A DNA stretch of 64,000 bases from Paenibacillus marchantiophytorum (GTDB lineage: Bacteria > Bacillota > Bacilli > Paenibacillales > NBRC-103111). The position numbers were made by a program, and so were the translations under genes. Under the pieces are notes generated by a model. That model saw nothing but the letters and a program-made list of their open reading frames with translations, made no database searches and was not told where the DNA came from. Location of the stretch: assembly GCF_014640555.1 (NCBI RefSeq), contig NZ_BMHE01000008.1, positions 114,970 through 178,969 of the forward strand, read 5' to 3'. The stretch's first letter is position 1. Each line of letters starts with the position of its first letter. Shown here one piece after another: positions 37,176-45,810 of this stretch.

Positions 37176-37480
37176 CTAACTATCTTTCTGTAACCGCCCA
37201 TCCCGAAACCTAACTATCCGCTTCGCCTGCTCCGCAACCTGCCGATCATGCGTAATCACAATAATCGTCCTACCCTGCTCGTTCAACCGCCTGAAAATAT
37301 CCATAATCTCCATACCCGTCTTCAGACGGAAAGTGCTTCCTACGATCCAGTAAATCCACCGCTTCCAACGCCTGCAAAACAAGCGGCTCTCGCTGTTTTC
37401 TCGAAAATCCGCGATCTATGGCAATTCCACATTAGCGACAAATTCGCCTTGGGCGATACGTCTTTACGTGTTTTCTTCAA
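37176..37480 (-). pseudogene. Broken MacB-type ABC ATPase gene with two internal deletions
   Basis: Reading the minus strand: IAQGEFVAN, then a jump to VELP, then LQALEAVDLLDRRKHF (partly in a shifted frame), another jump, and GMEIMDIFRRLNEQGRTII...VRFRDGRLQKDS. Walker A and the LSGGQ/Walker B block are both lost. It is closest to the ATPase at 40039-40722. Confidence 0.75.
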
Positions 37481-37567
37481 GGAGCGCAGATGCTACCCGT
37501 TAGCGGAATGACCAATAAAGTCCATTGCCATTTTAGCTTTAAGGAAAAGGCACTTAGTCCATAATGC

Positions 37568-38554
37568 TTATACTATACAGCTTTTTAGTTTTGTTAAGCA
37601 GAACTCATGAAACACATTTGGCTCTTCAAAGTTAGGCGAATGGGCTGAATGTTCAAACCAGATGATTTCCTTATAGGGGGCACTCAGCTTTCCCAAATAT
37701 TCGACAGCAAGCTCAAATGGAACATTATAGTCCCGGCGACCACAGCAAAAGAAAACTGGAACTTTTATCTCACGAACTTCCCGAAAGAGATCCACAGAGT
37801 TCGCTTGTTCTTCCAGACTTTTCAGAGAAAATGCAGCGCCTTTGACAAAACTAATTAACCCAAACAGGCCAAGGTCGCGGGCGGTTATATTCTTGATGAC
37901 CATACCGATTGTCGTTCCGTTCACTGTCTGACCGCCGAATTTTCCAAGCCATTTTCGTTGTATACCGCTAGCTTTCAGATTTGCATAAGGAGGTTCACCT
38001 ATGCTTTCCAATTCTCGGACAGCCTTGTTATTGCCGATACGCCTTGCTTCGTCTATTGTGAATTTATAGGACAACAATTCTCCACGTGCCATATCCGCAA
38101 CTTGTCCGATACCAACATACGCCCACAACAAATCAGGTCGTTTGGCCGCAAGATGCGCGCCGATGATGCTACCCCATGAATGGCCTACAAGAAAAAGTCG
38201 TTTTTGCTTGAATCGTTTTAATAAGCTTTCCACAAGCTCCTCTGCGTCTAAAACGAACCGTTCAATTACCATATCATCTTTTTTTATTTTGGATGAATAT
38301 GACCTACCTGCTCCGCGCTGATCCCAGTTTACAACAATAAAGTCTTTTTCCAGCGTGTGCTGTGCTTTTCGGGAAAAAGCTATCTGCGCCGTACCGGGGC
38401 CCCCGTGTAAAAACAGTATAATTGGATTGGAAGTGCTTTCTGACCTTAAAGCAATCCATTGTTGAGTGCCACCAATTTCGATTGCTTCAATAGTATCAAT
38501 ATGGCAGGGAATATTCTCTGAAACCCTATTAAGCTTGTTATCCGTCTTGTGCAT
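37568..38554 (-). CDS. Alpha/beta hydrolase, proline iminopeptidase-like
   Basis: 328 residues from the ATG at 38554, chosen because GGAGGGAGC stands about 7 nt upstream although the frame continues open to 38770. Seen: the oxyanion-hole motif HGGPG (50-54), the nucleophile elbow GHSWGS (S126), and late acid and histidine in GRRDYNVP and EHSAHSP. These are features of peptidase family S33 (prolyl aminopeptidase and related). The substrate is not known. It is flanked on both sides by ABC ATPase fragments. Confidence 0.82.
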   Translation of the reverse strand: MHKTDNKLNRVSENIPCHIDTIEAIEIGGTQQWIALRSESTSNPIILFLHGGPGTAQIAFSRKAQHTLEKDFIVVNWDQRGAGRSYSSKIKKDDMVIERFVLDAEELVESLLKRFKQKRLFLVGHSWGSIIGAHLAAKRPDLLWAYVGIGQVADMARGELLSYKFTIDEARRIGNNKAVRELESIGEPPYANLKASGIQRKWLGKFGGQTVNGTTIGMVIKNITARDLGLFGLISFVKGAAFSLKSLEEQANSVDLFREVREIKVPVFFCCGRRDYNVPFELAVEYLGKLSAPYKEIIWFEHSAHSPNFEEPNVFHEFCLTKLKSCIV

Positions 38555-38770
38555 TCTTTGCTCCCTCCAGTTACTAAGTCTTTTGTTACCAATATCTAAG
38601 CCATCAATATGTATAGGACCAGCATCCGCATCTAACGCGTCACAGAGCATCTTTATCGTTATTGTTTTCCCAGCACGATTGAGCCCTAATAAACCGATAA
38701 CCTCTCGTACTTCAATAATTTTCCCAACTTCATAATCATCCTCTCCCGTACGATACAAAGAGCGATTCAA
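38555..38770 (-). pseudogene. ABC ATPase N-terminal fragment, in frame with the hydrolase
   Basis: Reads VREVIGLLGLNRAGKTITIK then ML and DADAGPIHIDGLDIG, an ABC-2-type ATPase Walker A region (consensus GLLGPNGAGKTTTIKML) cut off after about 65 codons. It is in frame with the hydrolase but has its own degraded start and the hydrolase has its own ribosome site, so it is most simply a remnant. Confidence 0.55.
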
Positions 38771-39004
38771 TTAATATATTAATTCTATTGTAGTATCTCA
38801 ATTTATTTAACTGGCTTCGGAAGGATACTTTCTCCGTCTGAGGAATGAGATCTGTGTATTGGGTGCATGTGTACAAGTAACACGAAAAGACATATCTTCT
38901 CACGCTCTTTACTAAAAAATTCGTACTAATTGTGATACGGTTCTCTGTAAATCAGTGTAAACCCTAACTGAGGTACCGACTATTTAGACGCATTTGTTGC
39001 GTTA

Positions 39005-39085
39005 TTCTGCCCGTTACTTTAATCATGAAATGAAATAAAGAGCTGCTTAGCTGCTTCAATGCAGCTCTTGCGCTATAGTTCACCG
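39005..39085. repeat. Dispersed hairpin repeat, copy D
   Basis: TCTGCCCGTTACTTTAAT leader, then stem AAGAGCTGC (39038-39046) with GCAGCTCTT (39061-39069). Same family as 4600, 5226 and 39807. It lies about 100 bp beyond the stop of the RNA-ligase-like gene. The rest of the gap 38771-39185 shows no feature. Confidence 0.6.
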
Positions 39086-39185
39086 TTTGTTGAACGTAGA
39101 GTGGAGCGGTTACCTGTCTGCAAACTACTCCAAGACTAAATTATCGCATTTAAGTGAGCTTCTGTTATAATTCTGTCTTTGGATG

Positions 39186-39737
39186 TCACCTTAAAACCTT
39201 TGTGTGTATTGATGGTGCTTTAATGCACTTATTATTTTCATATATAGCTTTTATTACTGATATTTCAACGATTGCAGTTGTTAATGGTTCGATTCTTTTA
39301 GTGCAATATACAATCGCCTCTTTTAACTTCGCTTCGTTCAGTCTGTTAGCTATTGTGCAGTGAGGTATCCAATTATTCGGAAGATATTGAATTTCAGCAC
39401 TCGCTTGATATATTTGAAAGTAATGATGATGATTATCGTGGAATTCTAAGAACTCTTTGGAAGGAACAGGAGCAAGGTATAATGCTCCTGAGTTTAAGAA
39501 AGTCCCTAATGAACTCAGCGTAATTGAAATCTGTTTTTTTGATTCATAGAAGCTGTCAAATTCAGCGATAAATCGTTCAATATTCAGGCCAGAATCATAC
39601 CCCGCTATCGTAATATGTGGTCGTCTATCTTGTACTTCCTCAGAATATTTGGATACAGCTTTATCACTCAACTCTTTCCAAATCTGCTTTATATAGAGTT
39701 CCGTATTCGAGTCAAAATGAGCAACAACTCCGTACAT
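39186..39737 (-). CDS. 2'-5' RNA ligase / 2H phosphoesterase superfamily protein
   Basis: 183 residues. Seen: the two HxT motifs of the superfamily, HIT at 41-43 (RRPHITIAGY) and HCT at 126-128 (NWIPHCTIA). Members ligate or hydrolyse 2',5' or cyclic phosphodiester bonds in RNA or nucleotides. GGAGGGGG stands close to the ATG. It is a solitary gene bracketed by repeat copies D and E, the same arrangement as the GNAT gene at 4682. Confidence 0.8.
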   Translation of the reverse strand: MYGVVAHFDSNTELYIKQIWKELSDKAVSKYSEEVQDRRPHITIAGYDSGLNIERFIAEFDSFYESKKQISITLSSLGTFLNSGALYLAPVPSKEFLEFHDNHHHYFQIYQASAEIQYLPNNWIPHCTIANRLNEAKLKEAIVYCTKRIEPLTTAIVEISVIKAIYENNKCIKAPSIHTKVLR

Positions 39738-39806
39738 TTTATCCCCCTCCGTAAAATACCAATAGGCTACTGCTTCGGATATTATTCGACTGTATCATTC
39801 AACAAT

Positions 39807-39880
39807 CCTGCCCGTTACTTCAACAGGCTGCCGATCATTCTGGCAGCCTGTTGTTATTGTGCTATCGTGTCCCGTTAGCG
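39807..39880. repeat. Dispersed hairpin repeat, copy E
   Basis: CCTGCCCGTTACTTCAA leader, perfect 12-bp stem CAACAGGCTGCC/GGCAGCCTGTTG (39821-39853), then a second GTCCCGTTAGCG motif. Located upstream of the RNA-ligase-like gene. Confidence 0.6.
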
Positions 39881-39946
39881 AAGTAGTAAGTTGAACAGTT
39901 ATAATACATTCATGCCATATATACCGATGACAAAAAAGAAATAAAA

Positions 39947-40178
39947 ACTGAATAGTAAAAGAATAACACCAGTTTCCCCGACATAAAAAACAGAACCCCA
40001 CATATATCCCATGGAGTCCCCGTCTTCACCATCTTATTCTAAACACTCTCTAACAACCGCCCATCCCGAAACCTCACAACCCGCTTCGCCTGCTGCGCTA
40101 TCGCATGGTCATGCGTAATCAAAATTATCGTCCTACCCTGCTCATTCAACCTCTTAAATATATCCATAATCTCAATCC
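39947..40178. repeat. Direct repeat, copy 1 (partner 63769-64000)
   Basis: 232 bp that match 63769-64000 with a single visible substitution. It covers the 3' end of the ATPase gene 40039-40722 and about 90 bp beyond it, including a terminator-like stretch (ACTCCAT/GTGGGGT followed by T residues on the minus strand). Confidence 0.9.
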
Positions 40179-40722
40179 CCGTCTTCGAATCCAGTGCTCC
40201 AGTCGGTTCATCCGCCAAAATAATTGCAGGATCTCCTGCCAGCGTTCGTGCGATCGCCACTCGCTGCTGCTGCCCGCCAGACAACTCCGATGGCAGATGC
40301 TTCCTGCGATCCACCAAATCGACGGCTTCCAAAGCTTTCAAAGCAAGTGGCTCTCGTTCTTTCCGCGTCATCCCCCGATAAATTAAAGGCAACTCCACGT
40401 TCTCATATGAACTTAATCGGGGTAGTAAATTAAAGTTTTGAAACACGAATCCAATTTTCCGATTCCGTATCTCGGCCAGCTGCCAATCCTTCATCTGGTT
40501 AATCGCTTTGCCGTCAAGAACGTACGATCCCGTGTCAGACACATCCAAACACCCTATAATGTTCATCAGTGTCGACTTCCCCGAACCTGATGGCCCCATA
40601 TTCGCGACAAATTCTCCTTGTTCAATTACTAATGACACATCATCCAACGCGCGGATCGTTTCCCCACCCATCACATATTGCTTACAGACATGATCAATCT
40701 GGGGCAGCTTATGATGTTCCAT
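40039..40722 (-). CDS. Orphan MacB-type ABC transporter ATPase
   Basis: 227 residues. Seen: Walker A GPSGSGKST (43-51), LSGGQQQR, Walker B IILADEPTGALDS and LITHD. GGAGGAAAAAAC precedes the ATG. It is only 27 bp after the sulfatase stop, so it is probably cotranscribed with the sugar operon, yet it has no permease beside it. A relative of the ATPase at 31338; it may serve a permease elsewhere. Three broken or partial relatives lie at 27351, 37176 and 63873. Confidence 0.88.
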   Translation of the reverse strand: MEHHKLPQIDHVCKQYVMGGETIRALDDVSLVIEQGEFVANMGPSGSGKSTLMNIIGCLDVSDTGSYVLDGKAINQMKDWQLAEIRNRKIGFVFQNFNLLPRLSSYENVELPLIYRGMTRKEREPLALKALEAVDLVDRRKHLPSELSGGQQQRVAIARTLAGDPAIILADEPTGALDSKTGIEIMDIFKRLNEQGRTIILITHDHAIAQQAKRVVRFRDGRLLESV

Positions 40723-40749
40723 GTTTTTTCCTCCGATATTCCCTAAGAT

Positions 40750-42252
40750 CTATGCGATATCTCGCATCCGCTTAAATATTTTTAAAGCGCCGTCTTTATG
40801 CTCAACCATCCAATCCGCCAGCTTAGCTCGAAGGAAGTTCAGCTTATCGGCATAGTCCAAATGATCGATCAGATTGTTCATTTCGTAGGGATCCGTACTT
40901 AAATCGTACAGCTCATCCAAATCGCCGCAATTGAACACATACTTCATCGTTTCATATCGAATCATTCGTTGGGTGTACATTACGCTCTCTAATCCCGAAC
41001 ATTCCGTAACGACGCAGTCCGGCCAAGACGCCAATGGCTCCTCGCGCAGCATCGGCGCAAACGAACGTCCATCCCGTTTCTCCGCTTGCTCTCTTGCTGC
41101 GCCTGCCAGCTCCAGAATCGTAGCATAAAGATCACACGAACCGACAAACCTGCTCTCTTCGCGATGACCTGAAACGCCTGCCGGCTTTACAAGTAAAGGG
41201 ATGCGGCACGTTTCTTCATACATGAAGAACGCCTTATCGCTTAATCCCCCGTGGATGCCAAGCGACTCGCCATGGTCGGCGGAGAAAATAATCGTCGTAT
41301 TTTCGTACAGATCATGCTCCTTCAAATAGCAGAGTAAGCGGCCGATTTGCTCATCAATGGAGCTCATAAAGCCGTAATAATGCTTCACATAAGGAGCAAA
41401 GGCGTCCCATTCTTTCGAATTTGCGCTCTTCGCTTTATGAATGGACGGTTTCTTATTCCCATCGTCATAGAAATTAGGCCAAGGCTCCAAGGTCATATCG
41501 CGATACCGGTCGAGATGCTTGGTTGGCGCCATATAAGGCTCATGCGGGCCCCAATAGTTGAGCGCAAAAAAGAAAGGCTTCGAACGTTTACGAAAGCGGT
41601 CGATATAATGAATCGCGCGTTCCGTCAAATAGTACTCTACGGTCGATTCGATCGGTGAGATGACCTCTGCCGCCATATGCGCCTCGAAATTCCCGGATAA
41701 CGTATTCTTCGTCTCAAAGGTTAAACCATTTTCCTCCAAATAGTCTTTGAACTGTTTATAGCCATAGCCGCCAACACCATGACCTGGGAAATCATCGGCT
41801 TCATAACCAACATCAGAAGGGAGCGAGCGAATATCATACTGATATTCTGGGAATTGAATGGCATGCTCGGCGTGAGCGCGGTAATTCTTTGTTTCCTCAG
41901 ACTCATTGCCTTGGCCAAGGTGCCATTTGCCGGTATAACCCACGCTATAATTTTGCTTTTGCAATTGCCTGCTGAGCAGATCCGGATGATCCGGCAGCTC
42001 CCTGATTAAACAATGCGAGCCATACGAATTGGACTGCATGCCGACGTTAAACGGGTAATATCCCGTTTGCAAAGAAGATCTTGCTGGCGTACAAATCGGG
42101 CAGCTTGTATAAGCGTTCGTAAATACAATACTATCTTCCGACAATTGATCCAGATTTGGCGTTTGGCACACCTTCCCGCCATAGGCTTTTAACGTATCCA
42201 CCCGTTGCTGATCGGTCAAGATTAATAAAATATTCTGCTCTTGATTCTTCAT
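40750..42252 (-). CDS. Sulfatase (formylglycine-type)
   Basis: 500 residues from the ATG at 42252 (GGGAG/GGAAG upstream; the TTG at 42270 would overlap it). Seen: metal-binding LLILTDQQRVD at the start and the CTPAR motif (C54-R58) whose cysteine must become formylglycine, then the second metal-site block FSADHGESLG. No signal peptide, so it acts in the cytoplasm, hydrolysing a sulfate ester, probably of an imported sulfated sugar. It is the fourth gene of the binding protein-permease-permease-sulfatase unit. No maturase (sulfatase-modifying enzyme) gene is in the window. Confidence 0.9.
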   Translation of the reverse strand: MKNQEQNILLILTDQQRVDTLKAYGGKVCQTPNLDQLSEDSIVFTNAYTSCPICTPARSSLQTGYYPFNVGMQSNSYGSHCLIRELPDHPDLLSRQLQKQNYSVGYTGKWHLGQGNESEETKNYRAHAEHAIQFPEYQYDIRSLPSDVGYEADDFPGHGVGGYGYKQFKDYLEENGLTFETKNTLSGNFEAHMAAEVISPIESTVEYYLTERAIHYIDRFRKRSKPFFFALNYWGPHEPYMAPTKHLDRYRDMTLEPWPNFYDDGNKKPSIHKAKSANSKEWDAFAPYVKHYYGFMSSIDEQIGRLLCYLKEHDLYENTTIIFSADHGESLGIHGGLSDKAFFMYEETCRIPLLVKPAGVSGHREESRFVGSCDLYATILELAGAAREQAEKRDGRSFAPMLREEPLASWPDCVVTECSGLESVMYTQRMIRYETMKYVFNCGDLDELYDLSTDPYEMNNLIDHLDYADKLNFLRAKLADWMVEHKDGALKIFKRMRDIA

Positions 42253-42301
42253 TCCATCTTCCACTCCCAACAGTCATGATTCATGTTATGACAATACGCA
42301 T

Positions 42302-43165
42302 TCAGCCTTTGACGGATCCTAACATCATTCCTTTGTTAAAATGCTTCTGCATAAAGGGGTATATGAGCAGCATCGGAGCCGCAGTGATGACAACAGCTGC
42401 CATTTTGACCGGTGGTCCGTACTCAAAGCCTTCGACGATCAGCATCATGGAGGAATCGGTGGATTCGATCAGTATTTGTCTTAAATACACTTGAAGCGGC
42501 CACATTTGCGTATCGTTCAAATACAACAGCGCCGAGAAATACGTATTCCAGTTTTGCACCAAATAAAATAAGGTAAACGTCGCCACAGCCGGCATAGAGA
42601 GCGGCAAGACGATTCTCCAGAACAAGCGAAGCTCGCCGCAGCCGTCTATGCGCGATGACTCCTCCAGCTCTGCCGGGAAGTTTTGGAAAAAGCTCCTCAT
42701 GACAATCAAATGGAACGGTGCAATCGCTCCTGACAACCAGAGAGAGCTATAGCTGTTCAACAACCCGAACGCTTTGACAATCAGATAAGTCGGAATAATC
42801 CCACCGCTGAACAACATCGTAACAAGCACTAAAAAATTGATGACTTTGCGTCCGGGCAGCCATACCTTTGACAAGCCGTACGCCATCAAGCTGGTCAACG
42901 TAATATTAATCGTCGTGCCAATGAGAGTAATGATGAGAGAATTTTTGAAAGCCGTTGTAAAATTGCGTTCGCGAAGCAAAAACTGATAGGAATTAAGCGT
43001 CCATTCTTTCGGAAACAAGAAGAAACCTCTTGAAAGCACCTCATGCTTCGTAGCAAATGATACGACGACGACATAGATGAAAGGCACAATGACGAGCAGC
43101 GACACAAGCGTCAGCAACGCATACACAATCCAGACAAACAGCCGGTCTGTCCCTTTGGCAGCCAT
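42302..43165 (-). CDS. Sugar ABC transporter permease (YtcP/AraQ type)
   Basis: 287 residues from the ATG at 43165, which overlaps the preceding permease stop (TGATG). Six membrane helices are visible, and the inner-membrane-component EAA loop appears as ELEESSRIDGCGELRLFWRIVLPLS. The C terminus KHFNKGMMLGSVKG is diagnostic of the YtcP group. It forms a heterodimer with the LplB-type permease encoded just upstream. Confidence 0.92.
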   Translation of the reverse strand: MAAKGTDRLFVWIVYALLTLVSLLVIVPFIYVVVVSFATKHEVLSRGFFLFPKEWTLNSYQFLLRERNFTTAFKNSLIITLIGTTINITLTSLMAYGLSKVWLPGRKVINFLVLVTMLFSGGIIPTYLIVKAFGLLNSYSSLWLSGAIAPFHLIVMRSFFQNFPAELEESSRIDGCGELRLFWRIVLPLSMPAVATFTLFYLVQNWNTYFSALLYLNDTQMWPLQVYLRQILIESTDSSMMLIVEGFEYGPPVKMAAVVITAAPMLLIYPFMQKHFNKGMMLGSVKG

Positions 43166-44070
43166 CAATATACCCCCTCTTCCCCAAATCGCTTCGCCAG
43201 CGTATTTGCCGCAATGACAAGCACAAGGCCAACGACCGACTTAAATAACCCGACAGCCGTCGTAAAGCTGAATTGTGCGGAGAGGATCCCTGTCCGGTAA
43301 ACATACGTATCGAATATGTCCGACACGTCCATATTGAGCGGATTTTGCATCAGCAGGACATGCTCAAAGCCGATATCCAACACTTGGCCAAGACGCAGGA
43401 TGAACATGATGAAGATAACAGATTTGAGTGCCGGAAGACTAATATGGAGCATCTGCTTCCATCGGCTCGCTCCGTCTACAACAGCGGCCTCAAATAAAGT
43501 TGGATCCACGGAGGCAAGGGCAGCCAGGAAAATAATCGCGCTCCAGCCCGTTTCTTTCCAAATGTTCTGAAGCAAGTATAACGTGCGGAAATAATCAGGA
43601 TTCATCAGCAGATCAAAGCGTTCCCAGCCCCATGAAATCAGCAATTTATTTAGCGCCCCGTCCTGCGTAGAGAACATAATTACGGTCATACTGACAACCA
43701 CAACCCAGGACAGAAAGTGCGGCAAATACGTGATCGTTTGTACCGATTTGCGATAAGCCTTTACCCTGACTTCGTTCAACAACAAGGCCAGAATGATCGG
43801 AGCAGGAAAAAAGAGGAACAGATTTAAGCAACTCATAGCCAGCGTGTTACGCATCAAAATCCAAAAGTCCTGCTCGCTAAAAAGTCTTCGAAAATGCTCT
43901 AGGCCAACCCAGTCACTGTGCAGAAAGCCGTCAAAAGGATCATAATTTTGAAACGCGATAGCGATACCGAACATCGGCAAGTAACGAAAAATAAGGAAAA
44001 AGAGCACGCCCGGTGCAATCATCGCATAAAGCGGTATGCCTCGGCGAAGCAATTTCTTCGTTGTTGTCAT
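43165..44070 (-). CDS. Sugar ABC transporter permease (LplB/UgpA type)
   Basis: 301 residues from the ATG at 44070 (GGGGGAGC upstream; an ATG at 44088 lies before the ribosome site). Six helices; YLPHFLSWVVV and the EAA loop FEAAVVDGASRWKQMLHISLPAL mark the LplB family. It takes up an oligosaccharide with the YtcP-type partner and the lipoprotein at 44152. The shared ATPase (MsmX-like) is not encoded here. Confidence 0.92.
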   Translation of the reverse strand: MTTTKKLLRRGIPLYAMIAPGVLFFLIFRYLPMFGIAIAFQNYDPFDGFLHSDWVGLEHFRRLFSEQDFWILMRNTLAMSCLNLFLFFPAPIILALLLNEVRVKAYRKSVQTITYLPHFLSWVVVVSMTVIMFSTQDGALNKLLISWGWERFDLLMNPDYFRTLYLLQNIWKETGWSAIIFLAALASVDPTLFEAAVVDGASRWKQMLHISLPALKSVIFIMFILRLGQVLDIGFEHVLLMQNPLNMDVSDIFDTYVYRTGILSAQFSFTTAVGLFKSVVGLVLVIAANTLAKRFGEEGVY

Positions 44071-44151
44071 GTCGCTCCCCCTTTCCATAGAATAAGTCTG
44101 CGCATGATGAGGAAGGAAACCACGAAAACCGTGGTTTCCCCTGCCGACCGA

Positions 44152-45678
44152 CTACTTCATTTTGGCATAAATGTCATTGATCTCTTTCGCAACGTCATCT
44201 CCGCCGCCGGACTTCCATTGCTCGACCGCTTTATCAATCGAATCGACAGGCTCTTGCCCCACGATGACTTTGATAATCGCGTTCGTAAATTTTTTATTCA
44301 GGTCAGTGCCGACCTTCGTCAGCGTATCCGATACCAGACCGGCTCCAGGATTATCATAGCGGTAGGGTTCTGTATTCTTGAACCAAGCAAGCACCTTGTC
44401 CCCATACGATTTATCGTCCCATAGACGAATTTGGATACCCGGATCAAAACGACGGAAAAACCATGTAGACAAAATTTGCGGACGATTCGTCGTGAAGGCT
44501 GGCAGCATCGTTACCTTATCGCCCTCTTTCTTGTAGTCCACACCTTCAATCCCGTTCTTGATCAGCGTATAACCCTCGTCAGATAACATGTAGTCAAGCA
44601 ACTTCATAATGCGCTGCTGCTTTTTCGGATCCGTTTTGGCGTTGACGACAATCTTCGCCGTGCTGATTACCGTATTCGCAAATTGTAAGCCTGTTGGTCC
44701 TTTTGGAGGTGTCAGCTGTACAATCTCCGCCTTTGGATCCAGCTTCTGAAGGGTAGGAAGGGAAGTAGTATATACTTCATTCGGGTTCACTTCCGCTATG
44801 CCATTCGTATTCGCCTCCAGTTTGTTCCACGGATCGCGCTCTTTGTTCACGGGGAAGTCTTTGTCCAGCACACCCTCCGTATAGGCTTTACGCAGGAAAG
44901 TGGCAAAATCCTTCCACTCCTTCGCTTGCGTTTGCATCGGCACGAGCTTGCCATCCACCAGTTTCCAATTATTTGAAATACCAAAAGCGCCCTTCAAATA
45001 ATCAATATTGTTGATTGTGCCATTTGCACTGATGTTCATGCTGAAGCCGATCGTATCTTTCTTCCCGTTTCCGTCCGGATCTTTCTCAGCGAATGCCTTG
45101 GCCACGTCGTAAAACTCATCTACCGTTGTTGGCATCTTCAAGTTCAATTTATCCAGCCAGTCTTTCCGAATAGACAGATTGCTGCGGAAGCTCGGTGCGT
45201 ACAATGGCAATCCATAGATATAATCCTTCGGATTCATCATTTGCAAGTCACGCTGCGGGATCTCCTTCGTTAAGTTCGCATATTGGGGGAGCAATGGTTT
45301 TAAATCTAGAAAGACACCTTTCTCCTGCCATTTATTGTATGAGTTCGGATTCGTAGCATGGAAGACATCCGGAAATGTATTCGACGCTGCCATGACATTC
45401 AGTTTCTCTTCATAGTTGTCGCCAGGCACCCATTGAAACTTCAGGTTGATGTTCAGCTTTTCATTCAGCTTCTGAATCATCGGGTGATTCTCAGGCCAGC
45501 CGCCGCCAGCCGCCGTGCTGACGAGCATTGAGATATCCATTTTCTCCTTGCCATCATCTACATTTGCCTTCTGATTGGCTGTTGGCTGCGCAGTTTCCTT
45601 CTTATCGCCCGTGCCGCTGTTACTGCTGCAGCCTGCAAGTACGACTGCCGAGATTGAAAGCGTTAACACTTTCTTCAT
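44152..45678 (-). CDS. Sugar-binding lipoprotein of ABC transporter (LplA type)
   Basis: 508 residues with signal peptide and lipobox VVLAGC (cysteine 16), a Ser/Thr/Lys linker and a two-lobed binding domain; a calcium-binding-like DPDGNGKKDT loop is present. GAGGGGG precedes the ATG. It delivers an oligosaccharide to the permeases downstream. The 132-bp gap upstream probably contains the promoter controlled by the YesN-type regulator. Confidence 0.92.
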   Translation of the reverse strand: MKKVLTLSISAVVLAGCSSNSGTGDKKETAQPTANQKANVDDGKEKMDISMLVSTAAGGGWPENHPMIQKLNEKLNINLKFQWVPGDNYEEKLNVMAASNTFPDVFHATNPNSYNKWQEKGVFLDLKPLLPQYANLTKEIPQRDLQMMNPKDYIYGLPLYAPSFRSNLSIRKDWLDKLNLKMPTTVDEFYDVAKAFAEKDPDGNGKKDTIGFSMNISANGTINNIDYLKGAFGISNNWKLVDGKLVPMQTQAKEWKDFATFLRKAYTEGVLDKDFPVNKERDPWNKLEANTNGIAEVNPNEVYTTSLPTLQKLDPKAEIVQLTPPKGPTGLQFANTVISTAKIVVNAKTDPKKQQRIMKLLDYMLSDEGYTLIKNGIEGVDYKKEGDKVTMLPAFTTNRPQILSTWFFRRFDPGIQIRLWDDKSYGDKVLAWFKNTEPYRYDNPGAGLVSDTLTKVGTDLNKKFTNAIIKVIVGQEPVDSIDKAVEQWKSGGGDDVAKEINDIYAKMK

Positions 45679-45810
45679 TGCATGTTCCCCCTCATATCTG
45701 CTAAGTAAGTTGCGTTGCTACAATCTCAGTATAAAGCAGATGAGAAAAAGACTCCTTCTCCGTTTTCACGATTTCTTATCTAATTTCACGAAGAATCTGT
45801 CGCATCCATC

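Noticed and set aside
38555..38770. ABC ATPase-hydrolase as a genuine fusion protein
   Set aside because: The ATPase part stops after Walker A and the hydrolase has its own strong ribosome site and complete length.
39807..39880. Hairpin repeats considered as integron attC sites
   Set aside because: The CCCGTTA leader does not match the paired core sites of attC (GTTRRRY and RYYYAAC), and no integrase gene is present; cassette-like behaviour is kept only as a hypothesis.
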